Shown in pieces: positions 1-6,186 of a stretch of DNA of 10,941 nt. The stretch's first letter is position 1. The number at the start of each line of letters is the position of its first letter. Below the pieces are notes generated by a model. That model saw only the letters and a program-made list of their open reading frames with translations, was not told the DNA's origin and ran no database searches. This DNA is from Thermodesulfobacteriota bacterium (GTDB taxonomy: Bacteria > Desulfobacterota > SM23-61): contig JASEHN010000066.1 in NCBI GenBank assembly GCA_030018715.1, forward strand, positions 1-10,941, written 5' to 3'. The translations under genes were made by a program, and so were the position numbers.

Positions 1-1
1 C

Positions 2-67
2 ATGACCTACAAAAGCATGCGCGAAGCCGCCCAGAAAATCATCGAACTGGTAAAGGAAAAGAAGTAA
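2..67 (+). CDS. C-terminal tail of a plus-strand protein, possibly succinyl-CoA ligase beta subunit (SucC)
   Basis: Only the last 21 codons are inside the window, ending in TAA at 65-67; the gene begins upstream, so the Met codon at 2-4 is probably internal. The tail reads as one amphipathic helix (SMREAAQKIIELVKEKK). Succinyl-CoA ligase beta subunits commonly end in a helix of this style after a short strand (a Ser/Asp-Met/Leu start, then Ala-Ala-x-Lys-hydrophobic pair). A succinyl-CoA ligase alpha gene lies on the same strand at 6187, which adds contextual support. Twenty-one residues cannot prove a family, so SucC is a suggestion; another enzyme with a helical C-terminus is possible. Confidence 0.5.
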   Translation: MTYKSMREAAQKIIELVKEKK

Positions 68-72
68 GCAGT

Positions 73-108
73 AAAAAAAGGGCAGACGGCTAGGACAAAG
101 TCCGCCGT
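73..108 (-). terminator. Candidate rho-independent terminator of the minus-strand kor-TRAP operon
   Basis: Read on the minus strand, ACGGC/GCCGT (86-90 with 104-108) and GGAC/GTCC (93-96 with 100-103) form a hairpin with a 3-nt loop and a 2-nt bulge. Six bases further on comes a run of seven T (73-79). The T run is slightly distant from the stem, which weakens the call. There is no T run on the plus side, so it would not terminate the plus-strand gene ending at 67. It lies about 135 nt beyond the dctM stop. Confidence 0.4.
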
Positions 109-197
109 GGGTGGGATATGCCGCCCGGAGAGAAGAAGCTATTGCTCATGAGAATAGTTATCAGCTCACCCAATAAATTATTTACTTATTTAAGGGC

Positions 198-223
198 GTC
201 CCCATCCCCAGTCCCCATCCCCA
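198..223. repeat. Two exact tandem copies of a 13-bp C-rich unit
   Basis: The unit GTCCCCATCCCCA occurs at 198-210 and again, with no mismatch, at 211-223, just beyond the dctM stop codon. Within the unit, CCCCA is itself nearly repeated. It follows an AT-rich segment that ends in TTAAGGGC. It may be a decayed intergenic repeat or slippage product. No coding role is visible. Confidence 0.7.
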
Positions 224-242
224 GAAGGGAGAAAGGGTAGAG

Positions 243-1547
243 TCATCGGCCGATCATCAACCTGGGCAGCCACAAGGCTATTTCCGGAAAGATGGCCAGG
301 ATGGCGGTTGCCAGAAGCATCAGGAAAAAGAAAGGCAGGGCGTTTCTGGCGATAGACCCTATTTCATGCCCGGTTAATCCCTGGATTACAAATAGGTTAA
401 ACCCCACGGGGGGGGTAATCTGGGCTAATTCCACCATGAGCACCACAAAGATGCCGAACCACACGAGATCGAATCCAGCCCCGGTTATCAGGGGTAAAAC
501 GATGGGCAGGGTCATGACCACCATGGATATACCGTCGAGTAAACACCCCAGAATTAAATAAAATACGGATAGGGTAATGAGGAGCAAGTACGGGGAGAGT
601 TTAAAGGAGGCTATGATCTCGGCTAACTGACGGGGAATACCCAGGTACCCGACGGCTACGGACAGAAAGGCAGCTCCTGTTACTATGAAACAAATCATAC
701 AGGTGGTGCGGGTGGCGGCCATCAGGCTTTCCGTGAAAGTTTTCCAGTTCAGGGTTCGAGACATGGCCGCTACCAGGAGGGATCCTCCCACTCCACAGGC
801 CGCCGCTTCGGTCGGCGTTGCCCACCCCGCGTAAATACTGCCCAGGACCAGGGCAATGAGAAAAACGGTGGGCATGATTTTTGGAATGGATCGAAGCCGG
901 TCTCTCCAGCTATATTCCGTCACCATCGCCGGGGTTAGACCCGGGTTAATGAGACCTCTGATGATTATGTAAACCATGTAAATCCCCGCCACCATAAGCC
1001 CGGGGAGCACACCCGCAATGAATAGTTTGCCGATGGATACTTCCGCCAACACTCCGTAAATAATCATGATGATGCTCGGGGGGATGAGGAAGCCTAACGT
1101 ACCGGCTCCCGCCAGCGAGCCGATGGATAACGAAAGGTCATAGTTTAACTTTTTGAACTCGGCGAGAGTGACTCTCCCTATGGTAGCTGTGGTGGCTGCA
1201 CTCGACCCGCTCACGGCGGCGAACATTGCGCAGGCCAGCACGTTGGTGTGCAGTAACTTGCCGGGCAACCGGTAAATCCAGGGGGCCAGTCCGTCGAACA
1301 GCTGCTCGCTGAGTTTGGTGCGGTACAATATTTCACCCATGAAAACAAAGAGGGGAAGACAGGTCAGCGCCCAGCTGTTGTTGGTGTTCCAGGCAATCAT
1401 TCCCAAAACTTTTCCCGGCGGAATTCCAGTAAAGAAGTAAATCCCTATTATTCCAGCTATGGCTAAAGAAATCGCAATCCATACGCCCGCTCCGAGTAAG
1501 AGGAAAATGCTTCCCAGGACGACGGCTATAACCCAGAGGATTTCCAT
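243..1547 (-). CDS. dctM: TRAP transporter large permease subunit, DctM family
   Basis: This is the large membrane subunit of a tripartite ATP-independent periplasmic transporter. It carries the solute across the inner membrane, driven by an ion gradient (usually sodium). The 434-residue protein is hydrophobic throughout, with about a dozen predicted membrane segments, and matches the usual DctM length (about 425-440). The family signature SGSSAATTATIG near residues 113-124, followed by a Gly/Pro-rich hairpin region (LAGAGTLGFLIPPS), is present, as is the late ELAQITPPVGFNLF segment. The ATG has GGAG 8 nt upstream. It is the last gene of the run, 39 nt after dctQ. The family assignment is sure; the solute is not determined. 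C4-dicarboxylates are the classic substrate, but TRAP systems also carry 2-oxoacids, aromatic acids and sialic acid. Confidence 0.96.
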   Translation of the reverse strand: MEILWVIAVVLGSIFLLLGAGVWIAISLAIAGIIGIYFFTGIPPGKVLGMIAWNTNNSWALTCLPLFVFMGEILYRTKLSEQLFDGLAPWIYRLPGKLLHTNVLACAMFAAVSGSSAATTATIGRVTLAEFKKLNYDLSLSIGSLAGAGTLGFLIPPSIIMIIYGVLAEVSIGKLFIAGVLPGLMVAGIYMVYIIIRGLINPGLTPAMVTEYSWRDRLRSIPKIMPTVFLIALVLGSIYAGWATPTEAAACGVGGSLLVAAMSRTLNWKTFTESLMAATRTTCMICFIVTGAAFLSVAVGYLGIPRQLAEIIASFKLSPYLLLITLSVFYLILGCLLDGISMVVMTLPIVLPLITGAGFDLVWFGIFVVLMVELAQITPPVGFNLFVIQGLTGHEIGSIARNALPFFFLMLLATAILAIFPEIALWLPRLMIGR

Positions 1548-1586
1548 CTCCTTTTCTCCATACCGTAAAATCTAAAGTCCTGAAGG

Positions 1587-2096
1587 TTATTCGTTTTTCT
1601 CTTTTGAGGCTTTGAGGGAAATGATGCTGATCAAGATATTGGCCCCCAGCTGGAGCGTCATCAGAACGGAGCCCACCAGTAAAAAGAATTGGGGAATATA
1701 AATCGGTGTTCTGGATGGGTGCAAAGACCTGGAGTCTGAAATCACGGAGGCGTAAAACAACTCCCGTATATACCAGGAGAGATAGATTAAAAAAATTAAG
1801 GCCACCGCCGAGCAAATCAGGTTCAAATAAGCCTGGCCCTTAGGCGACAGACGGGACAAAAGGAGCCTTATGCGGATGTGCCCTTCGGTCTTTAAGGTGT
1901 AAGCCAAGCCCAAGAATACCAGGCAGGCCAGAAAATATGCGGCGTACTCATCGGCGATTAAGGTCGTCGCGGCAAAGACCGTGCGTAAGATGATCTCTAA
2001 CAGGATCAGCAGGGAGATGGCCAGAATCAACACGCTGGCTGCCACCCCTCCCGCGTGGGAAAGCTGGTTAATACCGGTCACGATCTTATTCATCAT
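1587..2096 (-). CDS. dctQ: TRAP transporter small permease subunit, DctQ family
   Basis: This is the small membrane subunit that pairs with DctM. At 169 residues it has the expected size and four predicted membrane segments (about 17-37, 50-67, 90-110 and 132-157). The conserved pattern after the second segment is visible: a DEYAAYF core, then LGLAYTLKTEGHIRI, where Gly-His precedes the basic stretch RLLLSRLSPKG. Two ATG codons are adjacent at the start; AGAGG lies 6 nt before the first. The gene sits between dctP (81-nt gap with a strong hairpin) and dctM (39-nt gap), the usual P-Q-M order. Confidence 0.93.
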   Translation of the reverse strand: MMNKIVTGINQLSHAGGVAASVLILAISLLILLEIILRTVFAATTLIADEYAAYFLACLVFLGLAYTLKTEGHIRIRLLLSRLSPKGQAYLNLICSAVALIFLIYLSWYIRELFYASVISDSRSLHPSRTPIYIPQFFLLVGSVLMTLQLGANILISIISLKASKEKNE

Positions 2097-2134
2097 GGAG
2101 AACCTCTGCTCCCTTCTAAAGGTTATTGAAGGGT

Positions 2135-2163
2135 GAGGCCGGGAGCTTTAACTCCCCGGCCTC
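2135..2163 (-). promoter_or_regulatory. Stable intercistronic hairpin between dctP and dctQ
   Basis: GAGGCCGGGAG (2135-2145) pairs with CTCCCCGGCCTC (2152-2163), leaving a 6-nt loop and one unpaired C, so eleven mostly G-C pairs. It begins 14 nt after the dctP stop on the minus strand. No T run follows on that strand, so it is not a standard terminator. By analogy with binding-protein operons such as malE-malF, it probably protects the upstream dctP message from 3' decay or attenuates downstream expression, giving more binding protein than permease. That role is inference. Confidence 0.65.
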
Positions 2164-2177
2164 CTGGAAATCGGACT

Positions 2178-3179
2178 TCATCTGCGGACAGCCGCCAAGA
2201 ACTCCTTTAAGATCGCTTCCGCATCCGGGCCGGCCACCTTAACCCAATCCGCCCAGATCGTCTTGCCAATTTCGCCGTACTTAGCGACCATCTCTGGAGT
2301 GGGATGACTTATTTTAACCCCTTCTTTAATCAATCTTTCTTCACACTTTTTGTCCGTTTCCTTACTAACTACCCATTGCTTTGATTCCATTTCCCGGGCT
2401 GTATCCAGGACAATTTTTTTGAGGTCATCAGGCAATTTTTTCCAGGCATCCAGGTTCACCGCCACGGTATCCAAGGGAAAGGCAAATTCAAGGCGTTGGA
2501 AATGAGGCGTAACCTCCCATAACTTCCCATCCACGCCACTGATTGTGCTCGTGATGACGGAGTCGATCACTCCGGCAGCCAGGGCCGCATATACTTCACC
2601 CCAAGGCAGAACAATCGGGACTCCCCCGACGAGTTTGGCGAATTCGGCTGAGTTTTTATCATAGCCCCTGGTCTTCAGCCCCTTAAAGGCGTCCATGGAA
2701 GTGACGGGTTTTTTGGTGTAGATGCCGCTCGGCGACCAGGGGACGGTGTAAAGAAACTTCTGGTTCCAGCGAGCCGCAATTTTATCGTAGTAAGGACGGG
2801 AGATGCTCAGGAGTCGAGTGGCCTCGTCGTAGCTCTTCATCAGGAAGGGCATGCTCGTAAGACCCAGTAAAGGCTCATCCCCCACCAGGCCCGTGAGCAG
2901 CATTTCACCTATCGGGGCGAGACCATCTCTTACGACCTTGAGCATTTCCGGGCCTTTGTATCCCAGAGCTCCTCCGGGGTGAACGATGATTTTTAATTGG
3001 CCTTTGGTCCGAGTGTCGATCAACTTGGCGAATTCCATGCAACCCACGGTGTGGAAGTTCCCAGCGGGCCAAACCACCGGCAAATCCCACTTGATGGTCG
3101 ACGCTTTGGCAGAGGTGGCTAAACCCAACCCCACCATAGTAAATACCAGAAGTAATCCCCACACGATTCCTTTTTTCAT
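2178..3179 (-). CDS. dctP: TRAP transporter periplasmic solute-binding protein, DctP family
   Basis: This is the extracytoplasmic receptor that captures the solute and delivers it to DctQM. The 333-residue protein starts with a clear Sec signal: MKKG, a hydrophobic core (residues 5-20), and a likely cleavage after AKA near residue 26. Family landmarks are GALGYKGPEMLKVVRDG (70-86), a conserved Arg in KGLKTRGYD (Arg171, at the position that contacts the substrate carboxylate in this fold) and LPWGEVYAALAAGVIDS (191-207). The start is supported by GGAGG 8 nt before the ATG. It follows korC1 after 95 nt, in which I see no convincing terminator, so co-transcription with the kor genes is plausible. 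The solute is unknown; the context suggests a small carboxylate or 2-oxoacid. Confidence 0.94.
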   Translation of the reverse strand: MKKGIVWGLLLVFTMVGLGLATSAKASTIKWDLPVVWPAGNFHTVGCMEFAKLIDTRTKGQLKIIVHPGGALGYKGPEMLKVVRDGLAPIGEMLLTGLVGDEPLLGLTSMPFLMKSYDEATRLLSISRPYYDKIAARWNQKFLYTVPWSPSGIYTKKPVTSMDAFKGLKTRGYDKNSAEFAKLVGGVPIVLPWGEVYAALAAGVIDSVITSTISGVDGKLWEVTPHFQRLEFAFPLDTVAVNLDAWKKLPDDLKKIVLDTAREMESKQWVVSKETDKKCEERLIKEGVKISHPTPEMVAKYGEIGKTIWADWVKVAGPDAEAILKEFLAAVRR

Positions 3180-3274
3180 CTCCTTACCCTCCTTTCTTTA
3201 ATAGGCCGAGGCCCGTGGCTTACAAGAGGTAAGATCTTTTATAGTCCATGGCCCACAAAAATTGGCTAATAGAT

Positions 3275-3814
3275 TTAAATTTCTCTTATTCTACCCAATT
3301 CAAACCCCAAAGCAAGGGCTTTTATATTCAATTTTAGCAGTGAGGGGGGTACCCGGCTTGTTAGCGCTTGCCTAAGAGATTCTTCTGTTACCAGGTTCAG
3401 GGCTTTTACAACTGCCCCGAGAAGCACCATGTTGGCCACCATGCGGTTTCCTAATTCCGTCAGGGCTTTTTCAGTAGCCGGGACCGGAATATGTTTCAAA
3501 GAAGAAGCAGGGTCGGGCTTGACCATCTGGGAATCGAAGAAAATGATGCCACTTGAAGCGTTGACTTTGGTTTTATTCTGTTCGTAGGTTCCCTGGGACA
3601 TGCAGGCCAGAACGTCAGCCTCCGTGACCTCGGGATAATCGATCCAGGAATCGGAGATGACTACATCGGAATTACAGGCCGAGCCCCGGGCTTCGGCGCC
3701 ATAGGAGGAAGCCTGGCCCACGTATTTTTTCTCTATGACCGAAGCTTCTCCCAGAATCTCTCCCATCAAGAGGATGCCTTGACCGCCCAATCCGGCAAAG
3801 CGTACCTGAATCAT
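3275..3814 (-). CDS. korC: 2-oxoacid:ferredoxin oxidoreductase gamma subunit (first set)
   Basis: This is the gamma subunit of a KorABCD-type oxidoreductase, which converts a 2-oxoacid plus CoA and oxidised ferredoxin to acyl-CoA, CO2 and reduced ferredoxin in the cytoplasm. The 179-residue protein covers the single gamma domain. GLGGQG (8-13) begins the fold, and SYGAEARG (37-44) is the other family signature. The region PPSLLKLNIKALALGFELG near the end matches the usual gamma-subunit tail. The start overlaps the korB1 stop by 4 nt (ATGA), with a G-rich SD just upstream. Compared with the second copy (201 residues) it lacks a C-terminal extension of about 20 residues. Confidence 0.92.
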   Translation of the reverse strand: MIQVRFAGLGGQGILLMGEILGEASVIEKKYVGQASSYGAEARGSACNSDVVISDSWIDYPEVTEADVLACMSQGTYEQNKTKVNASSGIIFFDSQMVKPDPASSLKHIPVPATEKALTELGNRMVANMVLLGAVVKALNLVTEESLRQALTSRVPPSLLKLNIKALALGFELGRIREI

Positions 3815-4593
3815 GACCGCCCCCCTTCTGTTCCTTTATCCACCAATTGGCCTACAGTGATTTTGCCCAAGAGCTCTTCCGGGCTCATGCCCCTGATTTT
3901 TTCAGTCGAGATACAACTGTTTTTCAGGGATTGAATCATATCATAGGCCGTGCGGAAGGCGTTTCGCCGTCCAAAGTGGGTGGGACACGGAGAGAGGACT
4001 TCGACAAAAGCAAAGCCCCGGTGAGAAATCGCCTTTTTCAGAATACGGGTTAGCGGGATGGGTGCAGCAACCGACTGGCGGGCCACATAAGTGGCCCCGG
4101 CGCCTTCCACAAGTTTGCACAGGTCAAAGGGCGGCTCCTGGTTTCCTTTGGGCGTGGTAGTGGTTATGGAGCCAAGAGGAGTGGTGGAGGCCACCTGTCC
4201 CCCGGTCATGCCGTAAATGGCGTTGTTGGCACAAATCACCGTCATATCCATATCGCGCCGGGCAGCGTGGATAAGATGATTTCCGCCGATGGCGCTTAAG
4301 TCGCCGTCGCCGCTGATTACTACGACCTTCAACTTTGGGTTATAAAGTTTGGCGCCGGTGGCGTAAGCGATCGCCCGGCCGTGAAGGGTATGCAGGGTAT
4401 CAGCCTTGAAGTGCGGGCTGGGAATCCAGGCTGCACATCCGATTCCTGAAACGAAAAGCATCTGCTTCATGTCGTATTCCAGTTCGGCGATGGCCCTAAG
4501 GACAGCGCCCATCAATATGCCATGACCGCATCCCGGGCAGAAGGGCGTGGGAAAAGCCTCCGTATTGATCATCTGAAAAATTTTCTCCTTCAT
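3811..4593 (-). CDS. korB: 2-oxoacid:ferredoxin oxidoreductase beta subunit, thiamine-diphosphate binding (first set)
   Basis: This subunit binds thiamine diphosphate and one 4Fe-4S cluster and carries out decarboxylation. In the 260-residue protein, FCPGCG supplies Cys19 and Cys22, GIGC supplies Cys53, and SPCPTHFGR supplies Cys203. These are the four cluster-ligand positions known in this family. The Mg-ThDP motif is GDGD at 95-98, completed by NNAIYGMTGGQ (123-133). GGNHLIHAARRDMD is typical of KorB rather than pyruvate-specific enzymes. Translation is coupled: the start overlaps the korA1 stop (ATGA), and GGAGGA lies 8 nt upstream. All key residues are present, so the enzyme should be active. 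The substrate cannot be fixed from the sequence alone; 2-oxoglutarate is the leading guess, and branched-chain or aryl oxoacids are possible. Confidence 0.93.
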   Translation of the reverse strand: MKEKIFQMINTEAFPTPFCPGCGHGILMGAVLRAIAELEYDMKQMLFVSGIGCAAWIPSPHFKADTLHTLHGRAIAYATGAKLYNPKLKVVVISGDGDLSAIGGNHLIHAARRDMDMTVICANNAIYGMTGGQVASTTPLGSITTTTPKGNQEPPFDLCKLVEGAGATYVARQSVAAPIPLTRILKKAISHRGFAFVEVLSPCPTHFGRRNAFRTAYDMIQSLKNSCISTEKIRGMSPEELLGKITVGQLVDKGTEGGRS

Positions 4594-5741
4594 GCCATGT
4601 TCCTCCGAATTCCTTCGACGATCTCGCCGGGTTCAATGACCTCGCCGTTGGTCTTGGGTAGGGAGATGATCGGTGTGGTGGTATATTTCTTAAGCTCGCC
4701 AGCGACCTGGCCCCGGTTCATTTCTGGAACGAAGATAACCCGGCACTTCTTCCCTAATTTTATGATGGCTTCGTCGGCAAATGGCCAGATGGAAATTAAG
4801 CGAAGCAGGCCGGCCTTCATTCCCTGGTTCCTGAGTCTTTTTACCGCCTGTAAGGCGGCTCGAGCCGTGAATCCATAAGCCAAAACGCCCACCTCAGCAT
4901 CGTCCAGAAAATAGGATTCCGTCTCAATCACCTCATCTTTAAAATCCCTGACCTTAAGCACCAGCCGTTCAGTCAGCCGGGCCTGAACCGCGGGATCGGC
5001 TGTCTTACGAAAACCCCATGAATCATGGGTGGAGCCAGTGACCAAAAGATTGGCCCCTTCTCCAAAGGAAGGCATGGGGGGCACGCCGTTTCGCTCCTCG
5101 GTTCCAAAAGGTGGGAGCCCCGGGGCCTTGTAACGATCCCAGACCTCCACTTCTTCTTTGACCACCAGGGTTTCCCGCAGATGGCCCACAGCTTCGTCGG
5201 CCATAATAAAAGCCGGCAGGCGGAACCGCTCGGCATAGTTGAAAGCCTTGATGGTCAGGGCGTACATTTCCTGCACGGACCATGGGGCCAGGGCCACGAT
5301 TTCATTGTCTCCATGGGGGCCCCATTTGACCTGCATGATGTCACCCTGGGCCGGCCGGGTGGCCTGGCCTGTGCTCGGGCCAGCGCGTTGGACGTCCACA
5401 ATTACGCAGGGGGTCTCGGTAATTACGGCATAGCCGACGGCTTCGGTCATTAAACTAATCCCTGGGCCGGAAGTGGCCGTCATGGCTTTGGCTCCGGCCC
5501 AGGAAGCTCCGATTACAGAGGAGATGGAACCGATTTCGTCTTCCATCTGGATGAAAACTCCGTCAATATCCGCGAGGCGCTGGACCATGCGAATCATGAC
5601 TTCGCTGGCCGGAGTAATCGGATAGCCGGCATAAAAACGACAACCGGCAGCGATGGCTCCTTCGGCGCAGGCTTCGTCGCCCTGCATGAAGTACCAGCCG
5701 GGGGCCAGGGAACTTTTAATTTTTTTTCGCTGTATGGGCAT
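4590..5741 (-). CDS. korA: 2-oxoacid:ferredoxin oxidoreductase alpha subunit (first set)
   Basis: This subunit carries the pyrimidine-binding domain and, towards the C-terminus, the transketolase-like domain II. At 383 residues it is the normal size for a KorA with a separate gamma subunit. Signatures are QGDEACAEGA (20-29), the substrate-loop motif YPITP (40-44), MEDEIGSISSVIGAS (66-80), TSGPG (90-94) and QRAGPSTG (118-125). The second copy reads MRGGPSTG and GLPTNPSQGD where this one reads QRAGPSTG and GQATRPAQGD, so the substrate or CoA pocket may differ. The ATG is 3 nt after the korD1 stop, with GAAGG 7 nt upstream. YPITP is shared by 2-oxoglutarate and branched-chain enzymes, so specificity remains open. 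Confidence 0.93.
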   Translation of the reverse strand: MPIQRKKIKSSLAPGWYFMQGDEACAEGAIAAGCRFYAGYPITPASEVMIRMVQRLADIDGVFIQMEDEIGSISSVIGASWAGAKAMTATSGPGISLMTEAVGYAVITETPCVIVDVQRAGPSTGQATRPAQGDIMQVKWGPHGDNEIVALAPWSVQEMYALTIKAFNYAERFRLPAFIMADEAVGHLRETLVVKEEVEVWDRYKAPGLPPFGTEERNGVPPMPSFGEGANLLVTGSTHDSWGFRKTADPAVQARLTERLVLKVRDFKDEVIETESYFLDDAEVGVLAYGFTARAALQAVKRLRNQGMKAGLLRLISIWPFADEAIIKLGKKCRVIFVPEMNRGQVAGELKKYTTTPIISLPKTNGEVIEPGEIVEGIRRNMA

Positions 5742-5744
5742 TCC

Positions 5745-5996
5745 TCAACCTTCTTTCTCGACGTTAATGGCCAGGTCCGGGCAGAGCATCTCACATTGGA
5801 GGCAGTGAGTGCATAGCTCCGGATGAACGGCAACCACGGGGTTAAACCCTTTCTCCGAAACTTCCAAAGATTTCTCGAAGACTTTCTTCAGGCAAACTTC
5901 AAGGCAGATGTAGCATCCCTTGCACCATTTCTGGTTGATGTGGATGTTCACCGCCTTTTTTGCTTTTTCTTTCTTCTTTTTTTCTTTATCCGGCAA
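5745..5996 (-). CDS. korD: Two-cluster ferredoxin-like delta subunit of the first oxidoreductase
   Basis: This 83-residue protein passes electrons from the KorAB active site to soluble ferredoxin. It has two 4Fe-4S motifs: Cys25, 28, 31, 35 and Cys62, 65, 68, 72. In the first motif the fourth Cys is followed by Leu (VCLKK) rather than the usual Pro; the second keeps CPD. The N-terminus is very Lys-rich (residues 4-14). The start is a TTG: AGGGAG at 6006-6011 lies 9 nt before it, and an in-frame TGA sits 18 nt upstream, leaving no ATG or GTG alternative before the first motif. It is the first gene of the minus-strand run. Confidence 0.9.
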   Translation of the reverse strand: MPDKEKKKKEKAKKAVNIHINQKWCKGCYICLEVCLKKVFEKSLEVSEKGFNPVVAVHPELCTHCLQCEMLCPDLAINVEKEG

Positions 5997-6047
5997 GGCA
6001 CAAATCTCCCTTCATTTTTTTGGGCATCTCCAAAGACCATTAAAATA

Positions 6048-6076
6048 ATAATGCTTAGGAAGAGAGAAAGAGTCAA
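6048..6076 (-). promoter_or_regulatory. Candidate sigma-70 promoter for korD1ABC-TRAP
   Basis: On the minus strand, TTGACT (6071-6076) is followed after exactly 17 nt by CATTAT (6048-6053), a 4/6 match to the -10 consensus. A run of eight A (6078-6085) lies directly upstream of the -35, as in UP elements. Transcription would start near 6041, giving a leader of about 45 nt before the korD1 TTG. This is assigned from sequence pattern only. Confidence 0.5.
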
Positions 6077-6119
6077 GTTTTTTTTAAGTCCTGCAGGGTG
6101 GAATGGCCGCCTTTTTTTC

Positions 6120-6148
6120 TTGACGGAAGGGGGGTCAAATAATAATAT
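6120..6148 (+). promoter_or_regulatory. Candidate sigma-70 promoter for sucD-korDABC2
   Basis: TTGACG (6120-6125) is followed after 17 nt by TAATAT (6143-6148), with an overlapping TATAAA at 6146-6151. Seven T (6112-6118) lie just upstream of the -35, resembling an A/T-tract UP element. The start point would be near 6155, leaving a leader of about 30 nt that contains AGGA 8 nt before the sucD ATG. The -35 boxes of the two divergent promoters form an inverted repeat (GTCAAG at 6072-6077, CTTGAC at 6119-6124). Confidence 0.5.
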
Positions 6149-6186
6149 AAAACAAAGTTTTTCTGCCGCAAAAAAGGAACTTTTTC

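Larger units (their letters stand above)
68..242. other. Intergenic region between two converging genes, with small dyads
   Basis: No gene is visible. Besides the candidate terminator there is an imperfect dyad at 139-157 (CTATT, one unpaired G, the palindrome CTCATGAG, then AATAG) and an AT-rich stretch at about 172-193 running into the 13-bp tandem repeat. The dyad has no assigned role. Confidence 0.5.

Noticed and set aside
3219..3233. Small dyad CTTAC/GTAAG between korC1 and dctP as a terminator
   Set aside because: The stem is only five pairs, and no T run follows on the minus strand where a terminator would be needed.
5025..5453. A 142-codon plus-strand open frame inside korA1
   Set aside because: It is antisense to conserved korA1 sequence, with a Gly/His-rich product and no plausible start signal.
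6095..6118. Possible plus-strand terminator: a 7-bp stem with wobble pairs followed by seven T, between the divergent promoters
   Set aside because: No plus-strand transcript is expected to arrive there, the stem is weak, and the T tract is better explained as an upstream element of the sucD promoter. If sucD transcription actually begins before 6095 it should be reconsidered as an attenuator.
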